A DNA stretch of 64,000 bases from Laburnicola sp. R22_1 (GCA_014281115.1 JACONQ010000011.1:62001-126000), one strand, 5' to 3'; positions 34,304 through 48,590 are shown, counted from the first letter of the stretch. Notes: generated by a model not told the origin, from the letters alone. Made by a program: numbers and translations.

Positions 34304-37300
34304 ATGCCTTTCACCAACCACCTCACGAAGGAAGAACAGGCGCTTATTGACGAGGACAGCTGGGGCCAGCCCCTAGATGTTGACAAGAATACGGACATCA
34401 AGACAATTGACACAAAGAGAGTTAACACATATATCCTCTTCTACTACCAAATCTCCCAAGATAAAGGATGGGAGGACTACGAGCTCTAGGACAAGATAAC
34501 TGTTATCTTTGAAGGATGGCCAAAAGAACTATTCAACAAAGGCGATAAAGCTCTTGTTACTGAATGGAGAAACTACCTGCGCCAGCAAGGCGTCTTCGTA
34601 GCCAAGGACGGCAAATCGATTGCCTACAACATAGCGGAAGCGCTGCAGGGCGACTATCACAAATGGACTGACGAAGAGGTCACTCACTAGCTCAAAATAA
34701 GCAAGAAGTTTAACTCACGCTTTAATCCAAATCATGCGCCTCCATACAATACACCTTTGTCACGACAATCCTCAAACAACTCCCTCCTCCTTACTTCCCC
34801 TCGACCAGCTCCAACAGCACGCACCGTCTACCCACCCATACCTCCACCACAACAGCAGCCCACTCTATACCTGCCTCCTTGGCAACAGCACAACGCGCAT
34901 CTATCCCCTACACAGCAGCCGAACCTGTACAATACGTACAACCCTCTACAGCGCGAAAGCCCTACAGACGCCACGCGTCTTGACAACACACATAGGCTTA
35001 TTACAGACCTCTGCAAGCTGTACGACAATAAGAAGCGCTTTGGAGGTGGGCTATACGACGTATTTGACACCAAATTCAGGATCTTTCGCGACAATTGCAG
35101 CAAGATTGAACTACCTGAGCGGCACTGGGATCGAGCCTTCTCTATTATGCTGAAAGACAGAGCGTCCAGTTACTACTATAACCGCCTCGCTGGCCAGAGC
35201 TATGACCTCGAGACAATGATAGGTATAATAAAAAGCCATTTCCACACTGAGGAGAATCGTCAACTGTACCTTAGCAAGTGGAGAACGACTACGCTGGCGC
35301 GTACAATCAGCGCCCACCCTAACAAGTCTCATCTTGAAGCCCTTTAATTGCTCATTAACAAGCTCTAGAAGCTTCAACGTAGGTTAGGCCATAACTACTA
35401 AGGTGACAACGTACTGCGCGAACAACTACTCAACGCGTGCAGCGGTATTAAAGACTGTAACCTTGCCCTCTTTGCCCCAGCGCCTACTTTTGAAGGCCTC
35501 TGCTCTACTCTACGCTTATCTATTAGCGCTGCTACCCGCTCGCGCGAGGCGCGTAATCCAAACCCAACGCAATACACCGCTGACGGCGAGTACCAGAACG
35601 AATACAACCTCCAACACCCCTACAAGGATGACTTTAACAACAACATAGAGGGCTATAAGCAGTACTAGACTGATAGGACCTACAGAGGTCGAGGCTCATA
35701 GAGAGGTCAAGGAAATAGATCGCAAGGATTCTCGTCGCGTTTCTCGCCGCAAGACGTTAACAGCTAAGGACTCTATCAAGGCAACTCTTAAGGACTACCT
35801 TTTCAACGGCCACTGCCACCTAAGCAACAGCAATCTTAAAAGAAATGCTTTATCTGCAGTAAGCCTAGCTACTAGTTAACAAAGCACTCTGGGGACGAGC
35901 GCAAGCAATCCTATAATAGGTTTCGCTAGACAGTATCAGCCTACTCACACAACGCACAACCCAACGTCGCTGACTTTCACGCTTTCCTGACCGAGTACGA
36001 AGGTCTCGAAATCAACAACAAGGCCCAGCAGATGCTCGCTAAGATGACAATTAAGGGAGACTAGTTCGTCACTGAGTTATCTGGTACAATTGACGGCAAC
36101 TAGACGATTGCCTATCTGAACAACCAGGCTGTATACCACGCGACTACCCGAATTGACGCGTTCAGAGCTGTTAATGACGCGCCCGCCACTATATTTACGT
36201 TCGAGGATCGATACAATAAGAAAGTCTTCTAGGGCATCATGCCTAACATAGGAGCCTTAGGCGTCTTAATAGCTGGAGAACTATAAGTGACTGCTCTATA
36301 GGCAGCTACAAATTTGCAAATAGATACCTTAACAGCTGGGCAGCACCAAATCCGCTTTAGCAGAGGCTAGGTAATTACATCTATAGGCACCCTACACGTT
36401 AACACGGCAATTGGTGATGTCACGTTCCACGTACTACCTACTAATACGCCATTCTTGCTCTGTCTGGCCGACATGGACAGACTAGGCGTTAAATACGACA
36501 ACCTGCGCAACGTACTAATTCAGGGCAACCAGCTACACCTAGTTGTACGTAAATAGGGCCACCCATGGCTCCTCATTAATTAACCTAAGCGCACCGCAGC
36601 CGCCAGCTGCCACCTTACAGAGACTGAGCTACGCCAGCTACACCGACGATTTGGCCACCCATTAGCTCGTCGGCTCTACGACTTGCTCATCCGCGCTAGC
36701 TATGACGACGTCCACAAAGAGCTTACTAACAAGCTCGTTAAGTACTGTCAACAGTGCCAACTGAACTAGAAAGCACCCGGACGCTTCAAATTCAAGCTTA
36801 AGGAACCAGACCTAGACTTTAACTGCGAGGTAATTGTTGACGTTATGTACCTAAATAGCAAGCCTGTCCTACACATAGTTAATAACGCGACTGCCTTTTA
36901 AGCTGCTCGCTTTCTCAAAGATATATTAGCCGCAAGCACCTAGGACGCTCTACGGCATTGCTGGATAGATACCTACGTTGGACCGCCTGAGTACCTTGTC
37001 CATAACGCCGGCAGGAACTTCATTTCTACTAAGTTCAAGCAATTTGCCAAGTCACTGTCGATTGACGTCAAAGAAGTACCCGTAGAAGCTCATAACAGCG
37101 TAGGCAAGGTGGAGCGGTACTATGCTCCATTACGACGCGCTTTTGAGACTATCCGAGTTGACTTACCTACAACAATAGACAAGCGGCTCATCTTGCAAAT
37201 GGCTGTTAAAGCTGTCAACAACACTGCGGGTCCCAACGGCCTAGTGCCTACACTCCTTGTCTTTGGCGCCTACCCACGTATGATAGAAGACTCTCCCCCG

Positions 37301-39538
37301 TCGCCATTAATTACTTAACGCGCTGCCGCCATTAGAAAGGCTATAAGAGAGGTCAGACAAATACACAAAACACGCCAAATTAATGACGCGCTAGCGACGC
37401 GCAATGGACCTGCGACGATTGAAACAACTACACTGCCTATCAACTCTAACATGCGCGTCTGGCGCGAGAAGGATGGATGGATGGGCCCCTACAAGCTCAT
37501 CGCTGTGACTAATAAAACCTGTACAATACAGCTACCGCATGGCCCTACAAATTTCCGCTCAACAGTCGTTAAGCCGTACTACACTAATACCTCCCCAACG
37601 AACAACAAACCAGCCACGCCCCTAGCGACAAACAACGATAATGATAGCCACCCAATAGATATGCTAGACAACGTAGACAGCTATCACAACCATAACAGCG
37701 ACACAAGTAGGTCCGACTAGCAACCAGGACCAGAACCAGCTTTCGAACCCCCTTAACGCAAACGCGGCCAACCCAAAGGCAGCAAGAACAAGCCTAAAGC
37801 CCCTACAGCCCGCGCGAATCCTCCTCGGACAGCCTATGTGGCTCCTACAGCGTACACTGCCTACGCGCTGCGTAACAAGGCTTACATAATAGAGGTCTTC
37901 ATAACGCACAAAGAAAACACCAACTGGCTACTTGCTGTACAGCTACGCCAAGAACAAAGGATAACTACACCTAGTTAACTATTTAAGCTGTTAGACAACA
38001 AAGAAATTAATAGCCTTATTGCTAATAGAGTCTTCCACTTTAAGCAATACGATCCCTGTAAGCACAAGGGACGGATTTTTAAGTCGCAACTAGTACGCGA
38101 AATCAAAGGCAAGACTACCGCTACCCCATACAAGAAATCACGTCTTGTAGTGCAAGGATATCAAGACAACAGCAAAGCGACAATCCTTACCCAGTCGCCG
38201 ACTATCCAGCGAGCTAGCCAACAAATTATCCTAGCTATTGCTCCTTCGCTCATGCGCAATAGAGCCCCGTCGCTAAATGAAGAAATCTCGCTCTGGCTGC
38301 AAGACATTACCCAGGCGTACGTACAGTCACGCACAAAGCTCAACTAAGTAGTCACCGCCTACTTGCCCAAGGAAATTAAGTACAAGTATCCGCCTAACAC
38401 AGTTATAATAGTCGAGAAGCCTCTATACGGCCTGGCTAAAGCTGGTACCCATTGGTGGGCAACGTACAGCGCTCATCACAAGGAAAAACTTCACATAGAG
38501 ACTTTAACATACGACCTATGCTTGCTTATAACTAACACTTAGGACACCTTTAGCGTAGTAGGCATGCAGACTAACAACACTCTTATCCTCGCGAATAAAC
38601 GCTTCTCTAACCTAGAGGAGAAGGAGTTGATATTTACAGCTAAGCCAAAGGAGAAGCTAACACCTACTACTTTATTACTCTTTAACAGATACATCCTATC
38701 AATTAATCACAACGGCAAGCTCTCACTACAACAGAAGGATCAAGGCAAGAAGATTCAGCTTATCGACACAAGCTCAGCCAACTATCAGCAATAATACATC
38801 GAGCAGAGGGCTCGCGGCGCCTATATCGCGAGCATCTGCCAACCAGAGGCGACTTTTAACCTCTCTGTTGCCGCACAAACTTAGGAGCCTACCGCCAACA
38901 ACGTTAACGCGTTAAACAAACGCTTACAGTGGCAATTAAACAACCTCAATCGTGGCCTTACCTATAAGGCACTTAACCTAGCTTAAGCCAAGGTCTTTGT
39001 GTTTGTTAACGGCTCCTTTGCTAATAACAAAGATTTAAGTAGCCAGATTGGCTACACAATTATATTAGCCACAGAAGATATTGCTAACACTAAATTTACA
39101 ATTCACAGCAATCTTATCTACTAGAGCTCTGCGAAGAGCAAACGCGTGACCCAAAGTGTACTTGCGTCAGAGATCTACGCAATAGTAGGAGGCGTTGACC
39201 TCGCCTACTCTATTACCTCAACGCTCGCCATGGTTACACAGCAGCTTAGCCTGCTATCTCTCCCCCTAATAGTTTATACAGACTTATACTCACTGTATAA
39301 GTATATTGTCAAGCTAGGATCAACTAAGGAGAAGCGACTAATAATCGATATCATGGCTTTACGTCAATCGTACGAGAGGAGGAAGTTGTTTAAGGTTCGA
39401 TGGGTGAATGGCCAAGACAACCCTGCTGACGCCATGACAAAGGCGTCGCCAAACAAAGCTCTCGAAGCCCTTATTAACACTAACTCGCTGCGCGTACAAG
39501 TTAAAGAATGGGTAGCACACAAGACTCCCGCAAACTAG
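34304..39538 (+). pseudogene. Copia gag-pol polyprotein, single frame broken by many stops
   Basis: All recognisable pieces lie in one reading frame of 1,745 codons, with no frameshift. Gag opens with MPFTNHLTKEEQALIDED at 34304 and holds a clean 196-codon piece (34757-35347). A zinc-knuckle remnant KCFICSKPSY with a later H lies near 35847. Then come an aspartic-protease-like region (35990-36560), GAG-pre-integrase (ELRQLHRRFGHPLARRL, 36625), integrase (core 36790-37310, with VEAHNSVGKVERYY carrying the last catalytic E), RT (38100-38720, GLAKAGTHWW) and RNase H (38990-39530, ending in WVNGQDNPADAMTK). The RT active-site position reads MQTNNTL where the family has two aspartates. Stops replace Gln and Trp throughout. 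Confidence 0.9.
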
Positions 39539-39632
39539 CTCTAACTAAAACATAACTATTAACGATAACAACAACCACCACAGTCACTACCTTCCTTCTA
39601 CACTCCTTTTTCTATAAAAGAAAAGTTGCCAG

Positions 39633-39848
39633 TGTCTACACTCTCTTATCTTCTAAGTCTACAAGAACTGTTGTTAGATAGAACAAGCGCGTTAAGGTCG
39701 GATCTGCATAATCGTGCAGGGACCACCGTGCTTAGCGCACAAGGCGCGACATTAGAGCCAGCCAAACATAGGGGTGACACAACACAGAATACAGACACCA
39801 GATACCAAAGACAGAGACTAGTTTTTCCTTGCTACCTATGAACCGACA
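39633..39848 (+). repeat. 3' LTR of copia element 1
   Basis: 216 bp, partner of 33782-33997; the target copy ATAAT follows at 39849. Confidence 0.93.
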
Positions 39849-39927
39849 ATAATATTTATAATTATATAGCTATACTACTAAGCCTAAATTACCCTATATT
39901 ATTAGCACTAGTAAGTGCCTTTACTAG

Positions 39928-40145
39928 TGTCAGATTAAAGGGTTTATTAATAAATAAAGTCCATATCTTGATAATACGTAATGTTAGTTGTTGTTGTTCT
40001 TCAGGGTGTCCTCCCTCTAGAGGTCTGCTTGTGCGCTGTTTTGGTTCTTGGTTAATCCTCTATACTATCCCTATTTGGGTAGGAGCTGTTTTATCTCTCT
40101 CCTGCCACTCACGATAGTTGTTCAGATCACCTATCTAATCTAACA
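39928..40145 (-). repeat. 3' LTR of copia element 2
   Basis: 218 bp, starting TGTTAGATTAG on the minus strand. It differs from the partner at 45221-45438 mainly by G/A and C/T transitions. Confidence 0.92.
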
Positions 40146-40189
40146 CACCCCCTTAGCTTGGCGACCTCGCCTTAAGCTGTTCCCTATTC

Positions 40190-43100
40190 ATTCTTAGGTG
40201 ATCTGGGATGTCCCAGCATCTACTATTCTCCCTAAGGCTTCAATCTTTTGTGTTATCGCATCTATTTCTCCTTGCTCTATAATTATGCGGTTCTTTACGT
40301 TTGCTAGTCCTACTTAACTTAGGAACTAGGGCCAGGTCCTAATAGGAAGGGTCTTAGTGAATCTATTGGCGATTATATCGCTTAAGGGGGCATATATTAC
40401 TCTAATTAACTTCCTTTTTGCCTCCTATTATAGCCAGTGATTGTGGATATCCACATGTCGAAGCTTGGTTGTTAGCTAAGAGATCTCCTTGTTAATTAGC
40501 CGAATTGTCTACTTATTGTCGCACTAAATAGTAATCACTAGGTCTTCTAGTGTTACTTAAAGTTTGTTAAGCAGCATTTGCGTAAACATAGCTTCCTTAG
40601 CTACTTGGGATAGTGCTAGGAGCTCTGCCTTAGTTGTTAAAGTGGTAACTGTGTCCTGCTTATTGGCTTGCTAGGCGATAAGACCGCTAAATAGTTTAAT
40701 TGTATACCCTTAGGAACTCTTCCTATCCATTGTGTTGTCTGTAAACAATACGTCGCTAGCTACAATAAGACTATTATCTCCTCCAAACTCTAGGGCGTAT
40801 GTTTGTGTAGAGTGTAGGTATAAGAGGACGCGGTTAGTCGCTTATTAATATATTAGGCTTAGATTAATAAGGAAGCGGGCAAGTTATAAGATAGCAAATA
40901 CAACGTTAGGGCGTATATTCACCGCTACAAAGAGTAGGGAGCTAATTTTGCGTTAGTACAGGTTAATCTCTCCATATGTTGCGAGGTCTATGCAGCCAGT
41001 AAGCTCTATTCGAGCCATCAGGGTATCGTGGCGAAGGTCATAATCAGTTGCGAGTTAGACAATTTTATTAATATACGCGGCTTGCGATAGCTATATCTTC
41101 TACTAGGTTCGGTCTCTTATTACCTCTATTCTAAGGAACCATCTCAAATCCCCTCCTCCTATTAGGCTGTATTTCTTCTAGAGATCCTTCACAACCTAGT
41201 CTGCTAGTGTATGGTTTTGTAGGTGATACGCGAGAATAATATCATTAACGTAGAAGAAGATAAACACCCCTTTTTATACCATGCAACATGGTTTGTGTAG
41301 AACTACAGAGAAACCAAGCTCTGTGAGGTAGGCGGTAAAGTCCCTTTGCCATAGTAAGGGTGAGATCCGCAGGCCATACAGCGCCTTTTAAAGCTGAAGT
41401 ATCGTGCCTAGACGTGCATACCCACGTGGCATTTACATATAGATAACACAATTAATTAATACATATACGAAAGCGTTGGTCACGTCATACTACTTTAGCT
41501 CTAGGTTAAACCAAGCAGCAATAGCCATCAGTATCCTAAACGATCTTCCTGCGAGTGTGGCAGCATAGGTCTCTTAGGTGGTAACATTGTTCTGTTAATC
41601 GCCTTGGACAACTAGCCTTGCCTTACACTTCTAGAAGTAGTGGTGCTAATCGAGCTTATAGGTGTATACCCATATTAAATCTAGTATCTGGATCCCTTCT
41701 TATCTTGCCTAAATAGTAGGCACCTTAGTCTATAACTTTGTTTGTTTGTGGCTATTAAGGTGTTCTTCCTTAGCTTTCTTAAAGAGCATATAGAGTAGGT
41801 GCGTAGGCTTGAGCCTATTTAGAGGAGGTGCTAGTAATAGTTCGCTGTAATAAGGCTAATAGCCTTTTATTATTATGCGTTCAATGCTTGCGTTATCCAG
41901 TTTCTTCCCCTCTACTTCACAAATATGACCTGCTTTAGTACTAGCTATAAAGGCTGCAGCCCATAGTGCAGTGGCTTTCGCTTCACTAGGTAAGGAACTA
42001 AGTGAAGATTGGAGTCTGTCCAGATTATAGGAGAGGGGCAACTAGGGATTAACCAGCTTTCCTTCCTCTTCACGCAGGAGGGCTCTCTTAACAGGCTATA
42101 TTCCTCTAGGGCAAGGCAGGGCTAGATCTAGCTCCTAATCATCTCTAGCGCTGGGCAGCGAGTTGGGGCACTACTCGTATCCACCTAAGCTCATCAGTTG
42201 CGCTAATAAGGCTGCTAGTGGTAGTGTACTTGGCGGCGTTGGGTAGGGTATGACCTTCCTCCCGCGCTCGTCGTACTGGGGTGTCCCCACTTGCTCAGAA
42301 GGAGAGTCGCCCGTCGCTTTATCCTTATAGAACCTGCTTATAGCATCATTCTGTTGTAATAGTAAAGGCGGTAGCTCTATTGTCCTAATCCAAGTTGCAA
42401 TTTCTTTAAGGGTACTGTGCATAAGATTGTCTATAATGTGTTTTATATCTCTATTAAAGATGCTATCTTTGTTAAACACTACGTCGCGGGTGCTAATAAC
42501 CTTGCCTATTAACGGTATCTATATCCTAAAGATATTTAAGGAAACATAACCTACTAAGTATCTAATCTATGCCTTTGGGTCGAGTCTTTGTAGACGTCCT
42601 TTGCTACGCTTTGTATTATCTGTTATAGCAAAGGCCTTGCAACCATATGCTTATAGATGGGATTGGTTTGGTTTGCGTGGGGACGTAACTATCCTATTTT
42701 AAAAGGCGATAGCGGTAAAGAACGCTTCATAGGGCGTCTTTTAGCAATTCGAATACTTGGGTGTTCGATTGTATAGGTATACAGCGGTTCGAGTCACTTC
42801 AGGCCATACTTCCTATAGTAGATTCGCGTCAAGGCGCATTGCACGAGCTTTCTCCTTTACCACACCCCCTAAGCGTTTAGCTCCGCTGTTTTGGGCTTGG
42901 GTATCAGGTGCTAAGGGCTCAACTGCTATACCTTGCTCGTCCCTCCACCTCTGGGCTTCGGCTGAGCGAAACGTCTCATTATCAGTCTTAATAACTTTAA
43001 TCATAATTCTAAATTAGTTCTTTATAAATGTGATAAATGTTTGGAGGATTTTAATAATTAATCTGGCAGGTTAGTTATCTTTAAAATAGAAATCCTATAG

Positions 43101-45113
43101 CATACTAGTAACTCTACACATGATTAGCATTTGGCTCTTCTCCTTTGTGTTACTCCCTTCTTTGTAATCATAAAAGTCTAGGGCTATTCGCTCTCCTGAA
43201 CCTTCTAGGATTATTTAGGGGGTTCTTCTTATCTGTTACTTAGACTTTGATCTTCCACATGCGTCGCACTTAACGGTAGGAATGCTAACAATCTTCACCC
43301 CCTCAGAGTGATGCACAAGGTGCTTAAGTGCCTAAGGTCCTAGGTGTCCCAGTCGTTTGTGCCACATCTCACCACTCGCTTATTGTCGCAGCTTAATTGT
43401 GCGTGCTTTGGTTGTTGCAAAGGTTAATTTTGGCTTAGAGACATTATTATACTTAACAGCCTATTGTCTATATCGTTCTTTAAGGAGCGCAACAGCACTA
43501 TTATTATACCGGCGTAGTACAGTAGGGTTTGACTTAGTATCCCACTATAGGCCTTATTGTTAGAGTACTCTAAATAAGACAAGGTTACAGTGTAGGTCTG
43601 GGCAAAAGGCCACATCTCTAAGGTAAAGGCGGCGTGTTAAGCCTACAGTCTTCACTCTTATATATAGTGAGCTATATGCTATAATCCATACGCGTAAGTT
43701 CCCTGCCTATAAGAAATCTCCTAGTGTAGGTGGCCGAGTGTTCGTGAATTGTCTAATATTATTTGCTACATGGCACGTTGTCCCTAAGTTAAGGATAAAG
43801 GATTGTTTAAGTGGGTACCTTAACTGTTTTGTTATAAAAGAGGCGGCGGCTATCGCAATATTAACCTTTCTAATTTGCCTTCTATATAGTCACTCTTCTA
43901 TGGAAGCTTCTATTATTAGAGTCGCTGAGTGCAACTTCTTAAGAGCTGGGGTCTTTAATTGTGGCCTTTTCGCTAAGCGTATTTCCTCCTAAAGTTTAGT
44001 ATTGTTGCTAATCCTTTCTTGAGCCATTCTCTTAACGCCGTCTTGGGCTCTCTAATTTAGAGGCGCTGTCTTTGGCATTACATACTAACACTTATTAAGA
44101 TTATGTAGTCTATTACAAGCCTTACACTTCTGCATTATATGGTTAATTATATCACTATCGCGATAACTACGCTTTTAACGTTGGTTGCGACCTCTTCTGT
44201 GGGTTAGTTTAGTATCAGCATTATTATTAGCTTCTTCTCTAGCAAGGGTTAGTCCTCTAGCTGCAAAGGCTGCTCTAGATAATTTGCTCTTAGCTAGGTA
44301 TAGTAGGTTAGCTTGTTTTCTAAATTGTAGGAACATGTTGGTGGCCGTCACTGTAGGATCTGGGAGGCTGTTTTCCATAAATAAGATTGTCCATCCTTAG
44401 AAATTCTTTGCTATAGCTTTCACGAAGTCGTTCTTAATAAATTAATTATTTAGGCAGTTGGGTACACTAGTTGCTTTGGCTTCTGTAACCGCGTGGTCCA
44501 CTTTAGTAAGCTAGGTGTCCTAATAGGCTGTTGTCCTTATTAGTTTAAGGGCTGCTTAGTATTATTCCCTTGCTTTGTTGAGCTTGTCCTCTAATCTCAC
44601 GCCTACAGTAGCGGCGAGTTTAATTATCTAGCTTCGATATAGTTAGGACGGCTTGCAGCAGTTAGTGAATAGGTGTAAGGATACTATCGTCCAAATAAAG
44701 TCAGTAACCTAAGAGAAGTGGGTTTGTTCTTGTTGATATTTCTAATTAAGGACCTTATATTCTTTAAAAATGGACTTAAAGTCGTCTACGTCTTCTTTGT
44801 ATGAGGTCTTGCCGGCGTTTAAGAGGTTGGACAGTCAAGCCAGTGCAAATAGGGGTATCACTGCGTGCTGCCCGTGATTCGCTTAGTATTGGGTTTAATA
44901 TTAGTTTATCGCCGCTGTAGCTGCTTAATAGCCAACTATTAAGGGCCTAATTAGGGCGATAGGTTCGGCGAGTGGCTAGGCCATCTGTTTGGGGTCGATC
45001 TTCGACCAGACGTTCAACAACACACACTTCGACTCCAGTTGTGCGATCCACTTAATCCACTAGGTATAGTCCATAAGGATTACTGTGGGGTCGCGATTTG
45101 GGGTAGTTGACAT
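40190..45113 (-). pseudogene. Copia gag-pol polyprotein (element 2), single frame with stops
   Basis: Begins at the ATG at 45113 (MSTTPNRDPTVILMDYT) and stays in one frame to the left end. Gag contains a zinc-knuckle CKACNRLHNLNKC (C-x2-C-x3-H-x4-C) near 44110. Integrase is seen as IKVIKTDNETF and AQNSGAKRLGGVVKEKARAM (about 43004-42830), followed by VYLYNRTPKYS. The linker 42479-42171 is open. RT spans about 41650-41000, with KALYGLRISPLLWQRD and FFYVNDIILAY, where YVDD would be expected. RNase H includes SDVLFTDNTMDRKS and CDNKQTIRLINKE (about 40760-40480) and ends near FTKTLPI. Many TAG and TAA codons stand where Gln or Trp is expected. The 3' limit is approximate. Confidence 0.87.
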
Positions 45114-45220
45114 CTTGATGGATTTTAATCGTTCTATGCGACGTCGCGTCGTTTCGGCTTAAGTTGTATCAGCGTTCTAGTTATTCTAGTGTTTAAGGTA
45201 GAGGCAGTGAGACTCTTAAT

Positions 45221-45438
45221 TGTCAGATTAAAGGGTTTATTAATGAATAAAGTCCATATCTTAATAATGCATAATGTTGGTTGTTGTTGTTCTTTAGGGT
45301 GTCCTCCCTCTAGAGGTCTGCTTGTGCGCTGTTTTAGTTCTTGGCTAATCCTCCATACTATCCCTATTTGGGTAGGGGCTGTTTCATCTCTCTCCTGTCA
45401 CTCACGATAGTTGTTCGGATCACCTATCCAATCTGACA
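45221..45438 (-). repeat. 5' LTR of copia element 2
   Basis: 218 bp; target copy ACTAG follows at 45439-45443. Confidence 0.92.
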
Positions 45439-45443
45439 ACTAG

Positions 45444-48250
45444 TGTTATTACTATAATTACTTAGTAGTAAAATAGTAAAACTAGGGCTATAGAGTATTA
45501 GAAGTAAAATAATAAGTAGAAAAGGGGTGTAAAGTAGCTATAAGACTATATAGAAGGCTCTTTGTAACTATTTAAAAGATCTAACTTTAGCTAATTATAT
45601 TTAATATACTTATTAATTATATAAAACTAAATTATTAGTAGATAATAGTAAGGTACTAGTAAAAAAATTGTTACTTTTCTTTATATTTATAGAAATAGGG
45701 TATTTTAAAGAAATACTAAATATAAAGTAGAGTATTTAATAGATACTCTAAGTTAGTAAGTTGCCTATAATAAGAATAAGCTTTAACTAATAACTATAGT
45801 AATTTCTATAAAGTACTTAATATTCTTTTATACTTATATAATAATATTATAAAAGCCCTATTAATATAGGTACTTTATAAAATTTATAATAAACAAAAAT
45901 AATAGTGATATTTTAAAGACTATATAAAAGTAATTAATAGTATTTAGATACTAATTTATATACCTACTACTTAGTATATATAGTACTAGAATTACTATAG
46001 AGACTTATTATAAAATATAATAGTATGTATTAACTTTAAAATAAACTTTATATATATTTTGTCTAGCTAGACAAGTAGTATATATAATAGTAAAATACTA
46101 AAACGTGCTTTTAATAAAGGCTTTAAAGCTCTTTTAGGCAAGTACTTTTTAGTAAATACTAGGTATATTAATAGTAATCTTTTATTAATACTATATTATA
46201 GTATATAGTACTACTTAAGAGAGATTTATAACATTGTCTATAAGCCCTAAAATCTATAGAAGTTATTTAACTATTACTACTTAAGTCTATAGAATATAGT
46301 AGAGTATACTTTTAGTATTTTTAAAAGGCATTAGTGTATACTTAATAGGCTATATAAGTTCTTAATAGAAACTTAAGTTAAGCTTATATACACTCTTACT
46401 ATTTTATATAACTTTATAAATATAGTATATAATATAGCTAAAAATTTAAAAAATTTAATAAGCTTAATATATATAAGTAAATAGAGCGCGTTTACTATAA
46501 GAATAAAAATAGTAATAATTTAGCTATACTAAAAGTTACTAGTATATTAAAAAAGTAGAATAATATAGCTAAAAATATATAGTAGTAATATATAGCTGTA
46601 TAAAGAGACTTAAGTTAAATAGTAAAGTATTAGAGTAGGTACTAGATAATAGAAAGCTTTAGTATTAAGAAATTAAAAAAGTATACTAGTATTAGTTATT
46701 ATGTTTATATTATAGAATATACTATAAATTATAGTATATTAGAGTAAAATTTATAAAAACTATAATTTTTATAAATAAATTTTAGTTTTAGTAAAATAAA
46801 AATACTATAAAAAGTACTTTAGATAAGTAAAAGAATAATAACTCTATAAAGTGAAAAATTATAAATAGGCTACTATTATTAGTCTTAGTATAGAGTTAAG
46901 ATTTCTATATTAGCTCTAAGGTTTAATTTACTTTTTTACTCTACTTATATAACTTTATATAGTCTATTAAATAGGTATATAAAAGCTACTTAATAAGTAA
47001 ATTAAATTTTAACTTTATCTATACCTTTTACACGGTATATAGCTTTATATTTATAAATAATTTAGTAGTAAAATTATCTTTAAAATTATTAAGTATAGTA
47101 AATTTTAGTAGATCTTTAAGTGCTAAGTAGTTACCTATAAATAATAGAATAGTCTTTTACTAGTAGTCTTTATTAAGAAAAGTACTAAGGTCCCTAATTT
47201 AGTTTAATAACTTACTAATTTTTTTATTTATATAGTTTTTTAAAAAAATTTAGTTGCCTTTCTAGAGTTTTTAAATAAGTTGTGGCACACTTACGCTGTA
47301 TACTTAATAAGATTTTACTACTTAATACCTCCTCCTAAAAAAATAAGCTATTAATATTATTTTATATAATTAACTTAGTTAGCTTAGATTAATACTTATT
47401 AATTAAGTTATTAATAGTAGTAGAGTTCTCTCTAGTAGCTAAGAAACCTATAAAAAGATTATAAAGTTTATTAGTAAATTTAAAGAGCTTTATATAATAC
47501 TTTTAAGTCTTTTTATAAGCGCTAAAGTACTACTTTAGTACTAGACTATTAGTAATAATAATACTATTATTTACTAAAAGCTAGACTGCTATATAAAATC
47601 TACTTAACCTTTCTACTCCTTTTTATAAGTATTAACTTTTAACTTAACTTAATATATAGTTAATAGCTTATTAAAGATCTTACTTACTTTCCTTAATATA
47701 TACGCCTATATCTATAGCTTAAAATTATTATCTACCCTATTACCTTTATTAGTTTAGTATTAAAAGTATTAAGTAGTGTTTCTAGCTATAAGAAGCTCTA
47801 AAGTGCCTTTTTAACTTAATAGAATTAAGTATAGAACTTAGTAATAGTACTATTAGTTAAGATATTATTAAATTAGCTATTAAACTTTTTAGAAGCTATA
47901 TAGTAGTATTAGTAATAGAAAGCTTTTAGGCAAGTCACTTAATAAGTTAGTAATAAAAAGTAAGCGTTTATAATATAATTTTAATAAAAAATAATAAACT
48001 TTAACTTAAGAAAAATATAAGATAAATAAAAGAATAATAAGGTATCTAGAATTATATTTTTACTAGCTAAATAGCTACTTTTAAATAACTCCTAGTTAGC
48101 TAAAGCGCTATTAAAATACCCCCTTATACACTTAGCGACTTACTTAGCAATTACCTAATAAAACTAACACCTATTCTAAAATTAAACTAAATACGCCCTT
48201 ATAGAAAATAGTACACATATAAGGTACTAAACTCTAAGGCGTAGCAAACT
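45444..48250. other. AT-rich degraded DNA without genes
   Basis: TA- and TTA-rich sequence with stops in all frames, ending where composition rises sharply near 48250. Nothing recognisable. It forms the left border of the gene-bearing island. Confidence 0.75.
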
Positions 48251-48590
48251 AAGCTAGCTTAAGAATTCTGCTTAGGCATAGAGAATAACCTTTATAAGGC
48301 TAAAAGAGGCTTGATAACCTGCATACAGGTGGAAGTCTCTCTGTTCTTCTAGTGTGTTTTGTCGGCAAGTTCCGCTCGCTCCCCCAATATCTGCGCACAC
48401 CAATGACCTAAACCCTAATAACTCGCCCAAACTTAACCTTATCCAAGAGGCTAGCGAAAATTTGGCGTTAAGATTTGTGTTTCGCGTTCAGCTCGGTAGG
48501 GCCAAGGTAACCACCTTGGCGCGTAGGGTAGGTATTGTATGGGGACCGCGGTCGCAGATCTAATGCTCAACCTCATCGATCATCTCGAAG

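Larger units (their letters stand above)
33782..39848 (+). mobile_element. Ty1/copia LTR retrotransposon, complete structure
   Basis: 6,067 bp from LTR to LTR. The LTRs are 216 bp each (33782-33997 and 39633-39848), start TGTCT and end ACCGACA. A perfect 5-bp target duplication ATAAT flanks the element (33777-33781 and 39849-39853). A purine-rich AAAAGAAAAG near 39616 is the likely polypurine tract. The gag-pol order protease-integrase-RT-RNase H places it in Ty1/copia. Confidence 0.95.
39928..45438 (-). mobile_element. Ty1/copia LTR retrotransposon, second family, complete structure
   Basis: 5,511 bp with 218-bp LTRs (39928-40145 and 45221-45438) and a perfect 5-bp target duplication ACTAG (39923-39927 and 45439-45443). 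Coding is on the minus strand, so 45221-45438 is the 5' LTR. A polypurine tract AAGGGGGTG (minus strand, 40154-40146) abuts the 3' LTR. It begins only 75 bp after the end of the first copia element's target duplication and points the other way. Confidence 0.95.
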
